Source: Lachnospiraceae bacterium
Lineage (GTDB): Bacteria; Bacillota; Clostridia; Lachnospirales; Lachnospiraceae
Assembly (NCBI GenBank): GCA_030825115.1
Contig: JAPJQL010000033.1
Span: forward strand, 1-39,682
Direction of reading: 5' to 3'
DNA length: 39,682 nucleotides
Below, in pieces: positions 7,165-14,261 of this stretch. The notes under the pieces were generated by a model. That model did no database searches and was not told the DNA's origin. It saw only the letters and a program-made list of their open reading frames with translations. Every line of letters starts with the position of its first letter. The stretch's first letter is position 1. Made by a program: the position numbers and the translations under genes.

Positions 7165-7845
7165 TTATCTGGCTCCAAATATCCCGGTGCCCACTCTAAT
7201 CATCGTTGCGCCTTCTTCAATGGCGACTTCATAATCTCCTGTCATTCCCATCGAGAGCACACTCATAGTAGTATTATCGATGTTTTTACTTTTGATGTCA
7301 ACAGATAATTGATATAATTTTTTAAAAACAGGACGATTTTCTTCCGAATTCTCAACAAATGGCGCAATTGTCATAAGTCCGCAGATTCTTATGTTCGGGA
7401 GCTTGTGGATCGCAAGGACGGCATCCATGACCTCCTCCTGCATAAAGCCTGTTTTACTCTCTTCTCTTGCCACATTTACCTCTAAAAGAATGTCCTGGAT
7501 TTTACCTGCTTTCTCTGCCTCCGCCTGGATCTGCTCTGCCAGACGGACAGAATCGACCGAATGGATCAGCACCGCATGTTTCAGCACCTGCTTTACCTTG
7601 TTGCGCTGCAGATGGCCAATCATATGGAACTGTGCGTCAAGGGGCATCTGAGGCGCTTTTTCCATGATCTCCTGTACTTTATTCTCGCCAAACTGGCGGA
7701 CACCGCAGTCATAGGCCTCCATTAAAAGGGACAGCGGCTTCGTCTTGCTGACTGCAATCAGCGTGACCTCTTCTGTATTTCTCCCAGCCCTGCGGCATGC
7801 CTCTGCAATCCGTCTGTGAACCTCTTTCAGCTGTGTCTCTATCAT
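7165..7845 (-). CDS. YggS/PLPBP-family PLP homeostasis protein
   Basis: Single-domain TIM-barrel pyridoxal-phosphate-binding protein of 226 residues without known catalytic turnover; the family affects vitamin B6 and amino-acid homeostasis. The PLP lysine is K34 in LIAVSKTKP. Other family blocks present are FGENKVQE, HMIGHLQRNK, and SMGMTGDYEVAIEEGATMIRVG, which forms the phosphate-binding end. It is followed 20 bp later by sepF. The ATG at 7845 is preceded by a GAGG-type site. The assignment is firm at family level. Confidence 0.93.
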   Translation of the reverse strand: MIETQLKEVHRRIAEACRRAGRNTEEVTLIAVSKTKPLSLLMEAYDCGVRQFGENKVQEIMEKAPQMPLDAQFHMIGHLQRNKVKQVLKHAVLIHSVDSVRLAEQIQAEAEKAGKIQDILLEVNVAREESKTGFMQEEVMDAVLAIHKLPNIRICGLMTIAPFVENSEENRPVFKKLYQLSVDIKSKNIDNTTMSVLSMGMTGDYEVAIEEGATMIRVGTGIFGAR

Positions 7846-7857
7846 ATCCTCACCTCA

Positions 7858-9261
7858 CTATTGGTATATCAGTTGTCCTTCGTATACGGTCTTTGCATCC
7901 AGCACAATATGGTCATAGACCGAAAGTCCATACCGCATTCCTTTTTTTATCGTATAGTATTCATCATTGGACTTCAGTATCTCAATCTGTTTGAATACGG
8001 CATAACCTTTATTGATATTATATACGCCCTGAAGCGATGCGCTGGAGCCAATCTGGTAGCGGTCGGAGGAATTGGGCTTGACCACATAGTCCCCGGCCTT
8101 CCAGGGGCTGTTCTCCCCCATGTCGATGTAATAATATTCATCTGTGGAATAATAGATTGTCGTCGGTACAAATTCAAAAAGCGTGCCGTTTTCCGTATAA
8201 ACTTCCTTCATAAAGCCGGTATCGCTGGTATCTCCGCCCTGGGTCAGATATTCCAATGGCACCAGATAAAAGTTCTTCGTCGTCACCGCCGTGACGGGAA
8301 TCTTCAACCCGTCCACCTTCTCCGAAGCCAGCTCAAAAGTGACATAGCGGTCTGTCACGAACTGGACCATATATTGGTCAAAATCCAGCTTTCCATAAGG
8401 TTTTCCATCGCTGCCTGTGATGATGGAAAAATCACCCATCGTCTGAAGGTCGTCGGCCCGGAAGGTCACCATCAGGCGCGACTGCCCGGTAAGGTCTGTA
8501 ACGTCTTCTTCCTTTAGCGGGAACACAATGCTCCATTTGTCGGATGTGACCAGTTTGTACACGGGCGCCGATTTGTCGATCAGTTCTCCCGCCTTGGTGA
8601 TCGCTTTGGAGTAGCCTTCCCGCTCAAACACCTCCGCAGAGATCTGTGACGGCTCCAAAGACTCATATCCGTCTATCGCGTAGGAAACCACGCCGGATGC
8701 CGGTGCCTTAAACTGCTGGAATGAAATCCCGCTCTTTTCAATCAGCGCGTCCAGATTCCCGAGGGCGTTAAAATTCACATACTCCAGTACGGCCGCTTCA
8801 AGGGAATGCTGCAGGTCATAGATATCCCCAAACTTCACGCTGCTGTAATTCATGGAAAATGCGGAAAGCTGACGTTTGATATCAGACAGATTGGAATCCG
8901 TCAGGGTTACATTTGCCTCGGGGTTGTCCTGAAGGAACTTCCCCATACTTCCTGTCTCATCGATCGAATAGATCCTGGTTCCGACTGCGGCGCGCTTTCC
9001 TTCCCGGACGTAATAATTGATATTGCCGGCCCGGTCTGTGTACTGTACCTTCTCATCCCGCAGAATGATACCTGTATACATCCTGTCGTTGACGATATTG
9101 CCCTCAACGACCTCATAGAACTGGATCCTGTCTTTTTTCATATAGGTATAAACGCTGAACGCCATGTACACGAAGATAATGGCAAAGATGATGATACCGA
9201 CATTGATGTTCAACGGACGCCGGTAACGTACAATCTTGGAATTTTTCTTTTTCTTAGCCAA
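7858..9261 (-). CDS. HlyD-like membrane-anchored protein, function unknown
   Basis: Protein of 467 residues with a basic N terminus, one membrane segment (about 18-40) and a large extracellular part. Residues 50-120 and 200-330 resemble the barrel-sandwich and beta-barrel regions of HlyD-type periplasmic adaptors (for example SGVVSYAIDGYE). No ABC transporter, RND pump or outer-membrane partner lies nearby, and the host is Gram-positive, so an adaptor role is doubtful. The start is TTG at 9261 with AGGAGG nine bases upstream. It is the first gene of the unit leading into yggS and sepF, which hints at an envelope or division role. That is inference only. Confidence 0.7.
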   Translation of the reverse strand: MAKKKKNSKIVRYRRPLNINVGIIIFAIIFVYMAFSVYTYMKKDRIQFYEVVEGNIVNDRMYTGIILRDEKVQYTDRAGNINYYVREGKRAAVGTRIYSIDETGSMGKFLQDNPEANVTLTDSNLSDIKRQLSAFSMNYSSVKFGDIYDLQHSLEAAVLEYVNFNALGNLDALIEKSGISFQQFKAPASGVVSYAIDGYESLEPSQISAEVFEREGYSKAITKAGELIDKSAPVYKLVTSDKWSIVFPLKEEDVTDLTGQSRLMVTFRADDLQTMGDFSIITGSDGKPYGKLDFDQYMVQFVTDRYVTFELASEKVDGLKIPVTAVTTKNFYLVPLEYLTQGGDTSDTGFMKEVYTENGTLFEFVPTTIYYSTDEYYYIDMGENSPWKAGDYVVKPNSSDRYQIGSSASLQGVYNINKGYAVFKQIEILKSNDEYYTIKKGMRYGLSVYDHIVLDAKTVYEGQLIYQ

Positions 9262-9303
9262 TGTTTCGCTCCTCCTGACCAGACATTAAGCCCGCCTCAA
9301 TCC

Positions 9304-9332
9304 ATTATAAAAGGAACTGGAGAAAAGTTCAA
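9304..9332 (-). promoter_or_regulatory. Predicted promoter of the HlyD-like/yggS/sepF/aroB/lspA/rluD unit
   Basis: On the minus strand TTGAAC (9327-9332) and TATAAT (9304-9309) are 17 bp apart. The next gene starts about 43 bp downstream. No other convincing promoter was seen between here and rluD. Confidence 0.75.
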
Positions 9333-9354
9333 GTGAATCGCGTACGAATCCACG

Positions 9355-9382
9355 AAAAAGAGGACCCGCACAGAGCCCTCTT
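9355..9382 (-). terminator. Intrinsic terminator of the P-loop gene
   Basis: On the minus strand AAGAGG (9377-9382) pairs with CCTCTT (9358-9363) across a GC-rich loop, running into five Ts. It lies 34-61 bp after the P-loop gene stop and separates it from the HlyD-like unit. Confidence 0.75.
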
Positions 9383-9415
9383 ATGATATGCAAATAATCC
9401 ATGCAAATCTATGTA

Positions 9416-9835
9416 CTACAATGAAATGATCACATCAGCCTTTGCATTGTCCGGAAGATGCTCTTCATCCATGGAAATGCTCAAAACGAAGGTTACGTGA
9501 TACTTCTCACCGATTTTTTCCAAAGTCGCGATCGTCTCCGAAATGTCTTCCCCTTCCAGACAGGAAAGCTTCAGGAAACTGTCTAAAAACATCATCTCCA
9601 GGTCGTGGTCCTGAGAAATGATTCCACAGATAAATCCGATAAATCCTTCGCTGCTGGTAATTGGGTACTCATTCACATTGATCAGACGAATCTTGTTGCT
9701 CAGCTCATACATGTGCTTGGAACTCTTATCCAGATAAACTATGGACCCCTTGGCTTCCTTGATAGTCGCATTCGCCTTATCCAGCAGATGTTTTGTCTTT
9801 CCTTTTCCTTTTCTTCCTGCGATAATCTGCACCAT
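9416..9835 (-). CDS. Small P-loop ATPase-like protein of unknown function
   Basis: Protein of 139 residues starting MVQIIAGRKGKGKT. Residues 7-14 (GRKGKGKT) are an exact Walker A motif, and a hydrophobic run ending in aspartate (MMFLD, near residue 84) could be Walker B. Homologues are sometimes labelled as twitching-motility PilT, but no other PilT motifs and no pilus genes are present, so that name is not adopted. The frame is open to 9922; AGGAGG before the ATG at 9835 fixes the start. The gene has its own promoter and terminator and is not part of the adjoining operons. The substrate and partner are unknown. Confidence 0.7.
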   Translation of the reverse strand: MVQIIAGRKGKGKTKHLLDKANATIKEAKGSIVYLDKSSKHMYELSNKIRLINVNEYPITSSEGFIGFICGIISQDHDLEMMFLDSFLKLSCLEGEDISETIATLEKIGEKYHVTFVLSISMDEEHLPDNAKADVIISL

Positions 9836-9893
9836 AATGATCTCCTCCTTGGGTTTATTAAATTTGTATAAAAAGTCATTTAATATTAAAGTA

Positions 9894-9922
9894 ATTATAG
9901 TACAAATCCATAAAATAAGCAA
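9894..9922 (-). promoter_or_regulatory. Predicted promoter of the P-loop gene
   Basis: On the minus strand TTGCTT (9917-9922) and a perfect TATAAT (9894-9899) are 17 bp apart. The start codon is about 60 bp downstream through a very AT-rich leader. Confidence 0.75.
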
Positions 9923-9925
9923 TCA

Positions 9926-10885
9926 CTAATTGACAATTTTCTGAATTATATTTGTCATGTTATCGTACAGATTTGAACGGCTGCCTGCTTTCAGCACAAC
10001 GGAGATATAATCCCTGCCTTCCGGGTCCTCACTTGCCATGATCAGACAGTATCCTGCCGCCTGCGTCGTACCGGTCTTTCCTCCAAGAACGGTAAGGCCC
10101 GCCGGGGTCTCACGCTCACCAGTCAGATACCGGTTGCTGTTTTTCCAGGTCTGGGTCCTGGCATTCCCTTCCCCGTCCGTATAGCTGGCGGTATACTCCT
10201 TTGTTTCGATGATCGAACGAAACTCCGGATAGCGAAATGCCTCATTAAAAATCAGGTACAAATCATAGGCTGTCGTATAATGGTTTTCGTCGTGCAGCCC
10301 GTGAGGGTTCAGAAAATGCGTATCTGTGGCGCCGAGCGCCCTCGCCTCCCGGTTCATCATCTCGGCAAAGCCCTCAATGCTGCCAGCCATATGTACGGCA
10401 ATGGATGCGCCTGCATCATTGCCGGATGGGAGCATCAGCCCGTATAAAAGCTGCTCCATCGTTAAGGTATCCCCCGGCCTGATATTGCAGAGGGATGCGC
10501 CGGTTTCCGTAATCACGGATTCTTCCCCGACCGTGACGGTGTCCTCCAGATTTCCATATTTCAGTGCGACAAGCGCCGTCATCACCTTGGTGATGCTGGC
10601 CGGATACAGCCGCTCAAACGCCTGCTTCTGAAATACTACAGTCTTGTCGTCAATCCCAAATACGGCTGCCGCCTCGGAATTGACCAGTGGATCCGATGAC
10701 TCCTCGTCTCCGGTTATCACACAGAGATTCTCTGCAAATGTCCCGGCACGCTCCAGGTCCGCTCCCAGGGACGCATAGACTGCATCCACCCGCACATCCT
10801 CATAGGCAAGCTCTTTGCTTACCTTTGGAGAACAGCCGGACAGGATCGCCGCGGCAAGGACAATGCCAATTACATTTCTTCTCAT
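9926..10885 (-). CDS. D-alanyl-D-alanine carboxypeptidase, predicted lipoprotein (S11 family)
   Basis: Penicillin-binding protein that trims the terminal D-Ala from peptidoglycan stem peptides. The three active-site motifs are intact: SITK at 97-100, SGN at 154-156 and KTG at 270-272. The N terminus MRRNVIGIVLAAAILSGCS is a lipoprotein signal with lipobox LSGC and lipidated Cys18. The frame is open upstream to 10987, but the ATG at 10885 overlaps the mgsA stop as ATGA and gives the only sensible signal peptide. At 319 residues it ends soon after the catalytic domain, so it lacks the C-terminal beta domain and amphipathic anchor of DacA/PBP5. It is the last gene of the shape/division operon. 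Confidence 0.9.
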   Translation of the reverse strand: MRRNVIGIVLAAAILSGCSPKVSKELAYEDVRVDAVYASLGADLERAGTFAENLCVITGDEESSDPLVNSEAAAVFGIDDKTVVFQKQAFERLYPASITKVMTALVALKYGNLEDTVTVGEESVITETGASLCNIRPGDTLTMEQLLYGLMLPSGNDAGASIAVHMAGSIEGFAEMMNREARALGATDTHFLNPHGLHDENHYTTAYDLYLIFNEAFRYPEFRSIIETKEYTASYTDGEGNARTQTWKNSNRYLTGERETPAGLTVLGGKTGTTQAAGYCLIMASEDPEGRDYISVVLKAGSRSNLYDNMTNIIQKIVN

Positions 10886-11277
10886 CGGTATACTTCGCGC
10901 CATTCCAGATCGCCGCGGTCCAAAGCCTTGATCAGCAATTCTGCACTTGCAAGGTTGGTTGCAAGCGGTATATTGTATGCGTCGCACAATCTTACCACAT
11001 TGTTCACATCCGGCTCATGGGATTTTGGCTCAAACGGCTCACGCAGGAAAATCACCAGATCGATCTCATTATGCTCAATCATCGATGCCAGCTGCTGCTG
11101 CCCTCCCAGATGTCCTGCCAGGTATTTATGGATATTTAAGTTGGTGACCTCCTCTACCAGACGGCCGGTCGTTCCGGTTGCAAAAATCTCATGCTTACTT
11201 AAAATCCCCCTGTATGCGATGCAGAAATTCTGCATCAGTTTTTTCTTTGAATCATGGGCAACTAAACCGATTCTCAT
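10882..11277 (-). CDS. mgsA: Methylglyoxal synthase homologue with altered active site
   Basis: Member of the methylglyoxal synthase family (131 residues), whose enzymes turn dihydroxyacetone phosphate into methylglyoxal. The fold markers LVAHD, ATGTTG and SHEPDVNNVVRLCD are present. The segment LAGHLGGQQQLA (residues 53-64) departs from the SGPxGGDQQ consensus of the E. coli and B. subtilis enzymes: the phosphate-binding serine is alanine, the proline is histidine, and the catalytic aspartate (E. coli Asp71) is Gln60, encoded by CAG at 11098-11100. The aspartate in the following RDP block is glutamate. Normal activity is therefore doubtful. The gene keeps its conserved place between rodA and the carboxypeptidase, so it is presumably under selection for some role. 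Confidence 0.85.
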   Translation of the reverse strand: MRIGLVAHDSKKKLMQNFCIAYRGILSKHEIFATGTTGRLVEEVTNLNIHKYLAGHLGGQQQLASMIEHNEIDLVIFLREPFEPKSHEPDVNNVVRLCDAYNIPLATNLASAELLIKALDRGDLEWREVYR

Positions 11278-11291
11278 ATTTATTTCCTCCT

Positions 11292-12413
11292 TTAATGGTT
11301 ACTGTTCTTTTTCTGCAGCCCGACGTTTAACGCTACCCCAATGCCCAGATAGATACTGATCAGGGAACTGACGCCGTAACTGATAAATGGCAGCGGCAAT
11401 CCAGTATTCGGAAATACCCCGGTCGCCACGGCTATATTGGAAAAACTCTGAAATGCGATCAGGGCTGCCAGCCCGACGCATATGAGCCTGCCGCTCATAT
11501 CCTTTGCTCTGGCTGCCATGCCAAGCAGTTCATATACCACCAGCGCGATCATCAGGATCACCAGCGTACAGCCGATAAATCCCAGTTCCTCCCCGATGAC
11601 GGCAAAGATAAAATCCGTCTGCTCCTCGGACAGGAAATTCCCGTTCTTGACAGAAGCCAGGGTGTTGTTGTTCAGGCCTTTGCCGCTCAGCATTCCCGAA
11701 CCGATTGCCATGATGGAGTTGTCCTGCTGCAGGTTTGCTTCCGCAAACTTTGCCTTGTTGACGAATGCCAGAATCCGCCTTGCCTGATAATCCTTTAAAA
11801 AGGGTACCATATTGTATTGCAGCAGGTAGATGAACAGGGCGCCGCAGGGAATCAAAACAGCCAGGCCGCCTGCGATCCAGCGGTAACTCAGCCCCGCCAC
11901 AAACAGGATGCAGATAAATACAACAACCGTCACAAGGCTGGTGGAAAGGTCCGGCTGGTCCAGGATCAGGAGCACCAGCACCGCAAACAGCCCTGCCGCG
12001 GCAGCCAGCGTCTTTACCTGGTTCAGTTTTTCCTGGTTTTTAGAAAAAAACCAGGAAAAAAATATGATCAGACCAATCTTTACGAACTCTGACGGCTGTA
12101 TCTGCCCGATGAAAGGCAGCACCAGCCATCTGGTCGCTCCGCCTACGTTCCTTCCAAAAACCAGCACGGCAGCAAGACCGCAAAAACAAAGGATATAGAT
12201 TACCGGCGAAAAAGAAAGAATCCTGTGGTAATCAATGAGGGATAAGCCGATGACGATCGCCATCCCCACTACAATACCCATAATCTGCTTGCCAACAACC
12301 GTCATGTCCTGGTTCGTCGCACTGCGGATGACCAGGACTCCAAGGATGTTGAGCAACAGCACATAGAGGAATAAACGGTAATTGAAATTCCTGAATTCAT
12401 AATCAAAAAGCAT
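11292..12413 (-). CDS. rodA: RodA peptidoglycan glycosyltransferase (SEDS family)
   Basis: Polytopic SEDS protein of 373 residues with about ten membrane segments, which polymerises lipid II during lateral wall growth with PBP2. Family motifs are seen: GATRWLVLP near 92-100, QPSEFVK at 106-112, LDQPDLSTS at 151-159 with the conserved aspartate, and GLPLPFISYGVSSL near the C terminus. RodA is preferred to FtsW because the gene belongs to the mreCD/PBP2 operon. It starts six bases after the minE stop, with GGGG upstream of its ATG. A striking perfect inverted repeat lies inside the gene at 12027-12060. Confidence 0.92.
   Translation of the reverse strand: MLFDYEFRNFNYRLFLYVLLLNILGVLVIRSATNQDMTVVGKQIMGIVVGMAIVIGLSLIDYHRILSFSPVIYILCFCGLAAVLVFGRNVGGATRWLVLPFIGQIQPSEFVKIGLIIFFSWFFSKNQEKLNQVKTLAAAAGLFAVLVLLILDQPDLSTSLVTVVVFICILFVAGLSYRWIAGGLAVLIPCGALFIYLLQYNMVPFLKDYQARRILAFVNKAKFAEANLQQDNSIMAIGSGMLSGKGLNNNTLASVKNGNFLSEEQTDFIFAVIGEELGFIGCTLVILMIALVVYELLGMAARAKDMSGRLICVGLAALIAFQSFSNIAVATGVFPNTGLPLPFISYGVSSLISIYLGIGVALNVGLQKKNSNH
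12027..12060. repeat. Perfect 15-bp inverted repeat inside rodA
   Basis: TTTTTCCTGGTTTTT (12027-12041) and its exact complement (12046-12060) flank a four-base loop. It encodes the Phe/Ser/Trp and Lys/Asn/Gln/Glu run at RodA residues 118-130. The mRNA could form a long hairpin with a GC core. Confidence 0.85.
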
Positions 12414-12419
12414 GTATTA

Positions 12420-12695
12420 TCAAATCCCCTTATCTGAAATCTGCCTGAGTGGGATGCTCGCAAAAAGGGCAGGTAGTGTCTCTCTGGTACCGGCAGCCTC
12501 CATCCGGGTCATACGGATATCCACCTGTCCCGGGTCGATCTCCATATATCTGGAGAGCACGTGTACCATATCATCTTTTATCAGTTCCAGAAAACCGGGG
12601 CTGAGACCTCCCTTGTCTGCCGCCAGAAGCAGTTTTAACCTGCTCCTGGCGATTGCCCCGGAATTGCTTTTGTGAAAACCAAATACCTGTCTCAT
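12420..12695 (-). CDS. minE: MinE topological specificity factor
   Basis: Regulator of MinD that drives redistribution of the MinCD division inhibitor. It has 91 residues with an N-terminal amphipathic start and a MinD-contact helix containing ARSRLKLLLAADK, followed by the dimerisation domain DDMVHVLSRYMEID. GTG at 12701 and ATGs at 12698 and 12695 are all in frame; AGGAGG lies eight bases before the last, which is preferred. It is immediately downstream of minD. MinE in a Gram-positive is typical of Clostridia rather than Bacilli. Confidence 0.93.
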   Translation of the reverse strand: MRQVFGFHKSNSGAIARSRLKLLLAADKGGLSPGFLELIKDDMVHVLSRYMEIDPGQVDIRMTRMEAAGTRETLPALFASIPLRQISDKGI

Positions 12696-12707
12696 CATCA
12701 CCGCCTC

Positions 12708-13499
12708 CTACGCCCGTTTTAAAAAATCAGAGATGCGGACCAGAATCCCGCGGTGCTGTTCCAGGTCAAGCAGCGGCACTGCTTCCCCGGCTACCCTTTT
12801 ACAGATGTTTAAGTATGCCTGTCCCGCAAGCGACTGGGTCCCGACCAGCGGGTCTCCCTGATTGGTCGAGACAACGATGTCCTCATCGTCCGGCACTGCG
12901 CCAATGATACTGACGGCCAGGATGTCCATCACATCTTCGATCGACATCATATCTCCCCTGCGGACCATATCCATGCGGATCCGGTTCACGATCAGGTCAA
13001 TAGCTTCCATCTGTGCCGCCTCCAAAAGACCGATGATGCGGTCTGCATCCCGGATGGCGGAAACCTCCGGCGTCGTGACCACAAGGGCCCTGTCTGCGCC
13101 TGCAATGGCGTTCTGGAACCCCCGTTCAATCCCTGCCGGGCAGTCAAGCAGAATATAATCAAAATCTTCCCGTAAATCATCCACCAGCTTCATCATCTGC
13201 TCAGGGTTTACCGAAGTCTTGTCCCGGGTCTGTGCAGATGGCAGTAAGTACAGGTTCGGATATCTTTTGTCTTTTATCAGGGCCTGCTTCATACGGCAGT
13301 TGCCTTCCACCACATCGACCAGATTGTAGATGATCCGGTTTTCCAGTCCCATCACCACATCCAGGTTTCTCAGGCCGATATCGGTATCAATCAATACCAC
13401 CCGAAAGCCCAGCAGTGCCAGACCGGTGCCGATGTTGGCGGTCGTTGTCGTCTTGCCGACCCCGCCTTTTCCAGAAGTGATTACAATGACTTCGCTCAT
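12708..13499 (-). CDS. minD: MinD septum-site-determining ATPase
   Basis: Membrane-binding ParA/MinD ATPase of 263 residues that recruits MinC. The deviant Walker A GKGGVGKT is at residues 10-17, the switch I region contains TDIGLRNLD, and Walker B is YILLDCPAG. The C-terminal amphipathic membrane-targeting sequence is GILVRISDFLKRA. GGAGG with six-base spacing precedes the ATG. It follows minC after 65 bp, the largest gap within the min set, which contains only AT-rich sequence with no strong promoter. Confidence 0.97.
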   Translation of the reverse strand: MSEVIVITSGKGGVGKTTTTANIGTGLALLGFRVVLIDTDIGLRNLDVVMGLENRIIYNLVDVVEGNCRMKQALIKDKRYPNLYLLPSAQTRDKTSVNPEQMMKLVDDLREDFDYILLDCPAGIERGFQNAIAGADRALVVTTPEVSAIRDADRIIGLLEAAQMEAIDLIVNRIRMDMVRRGDMMSIEDVMDILAVSIIGAVPDDEDIVVSTNQGDPLVGTQSLAGQAYLNICKRVAGEAVPLLDLEQHRGILVRISDFLKRA

Positions 13500-13564
13500 A
13501 GAACGCCTCCTGAAAAATAAATACTCTTATACAGTTTACATTAAAATTCAAAATATTTCCAGTG

Positions 13565-14230
13565 TTAATTGAAATTTAGCATACTTAAAACACTTTTTTT
13601 AATGGGTTTTATACAAATACTACAATTTTCTACAGAAGCCGCCATAAAACCCCTTCCCAATCTTTTTCCTTTCTCGCCATAGTGGACCGACAGATCCGCA
13701 ATCTTGATCTGCAGCGGAGCCATCTCCATCGCCACGATGACCGAAGAACGGTTGCCGGACACCCCGGCGTGCACTGTGCCTTTCAGTTCTCCCAGGACGA
13801 TGATATTGCCTTTGGCGGTAACCCTGGCGCCGTGGTTTACATCTCCGATGATGACGATGCTCGCCTCCGACTCCAGGGACTCTCCCCTGCGCAGGTCTCC
13901 TTTATAGAACTGGCCCGTCTGGGAAGACAGCTCCATCAATTTCTGGTTCAGCGCCTTCTCGCACCGCTCTATGCGTTTTGCATCGTTGTCGATCAGGCAC
14001 AGCACTTCGATACCGGAATTATCCGTGATAGTGTTTACTACCATAAACTCCTCTTTGGCAGTCAGTTCCCTGCCTTCCAGCATCAGAGCCATCTGGACAT
14101 TGCCCCAGAAGCGGGCGCTCTCCTTAAATTTGGCTGCAATCTCCGCCAGAAGTTCCTCGAATGTACATTCCGGGTCGAGATACACGCTCATCCCGGACTT
14201 GCTGCTCTTAATCACTACTCTGCTCTTCAA
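13565..14230 (-). CDS. minC: MinC division inhibitor
   Basis: FtsZ polymerisation inhibitor delivered by MinD. The N-terminal FtsZ-binding domain is about residues 1-100 and the C-terminal right-handed beta-helix domain about 115-215, with the blocks GDVNHGARVTAKG and GELKGTVHAG. The frame runs up to 14290, overlapping the PBP2 gene, but GGAGG at 14239-14243 lies eight bases before a TTG at 14230. That start yields the canonical beginning LKSRVVIKSSK and 221 residues, and removes the overlap, so it is preferred. An ATG at 14281 is the alternative. Confidence 0.88.
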   Translation of the reverse strand: MKSRVVIKSSKSGMSVYLDPECTFEELLAEIAAKFKESARFWGNVQMALMLEGRELTAKEEFMVVNTITDNSGIEVLCLIDNDAKRIERCEKALNQKLMELSSQTGQFYKGDLRRGESLESEASIVIIGDVNHGARVTAKGNIIVLGELKGTVHAGVSGNRSSVIVAMEMAPLQIKIADLSVHYGEKGKRLGRGFMAASVENCSICIKPIKKSVLSMLNFN

Positions 14231-14261
14231 CTCGGCACCCTCCGCTTTTATAAACTTTCGG

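Noticed and set aside
9416..9835. Naming the P-loop gene as a PilT twitching-motility ATPase
   Set aside because: Too short, only Walker A is clear, and no pilus genes are present.
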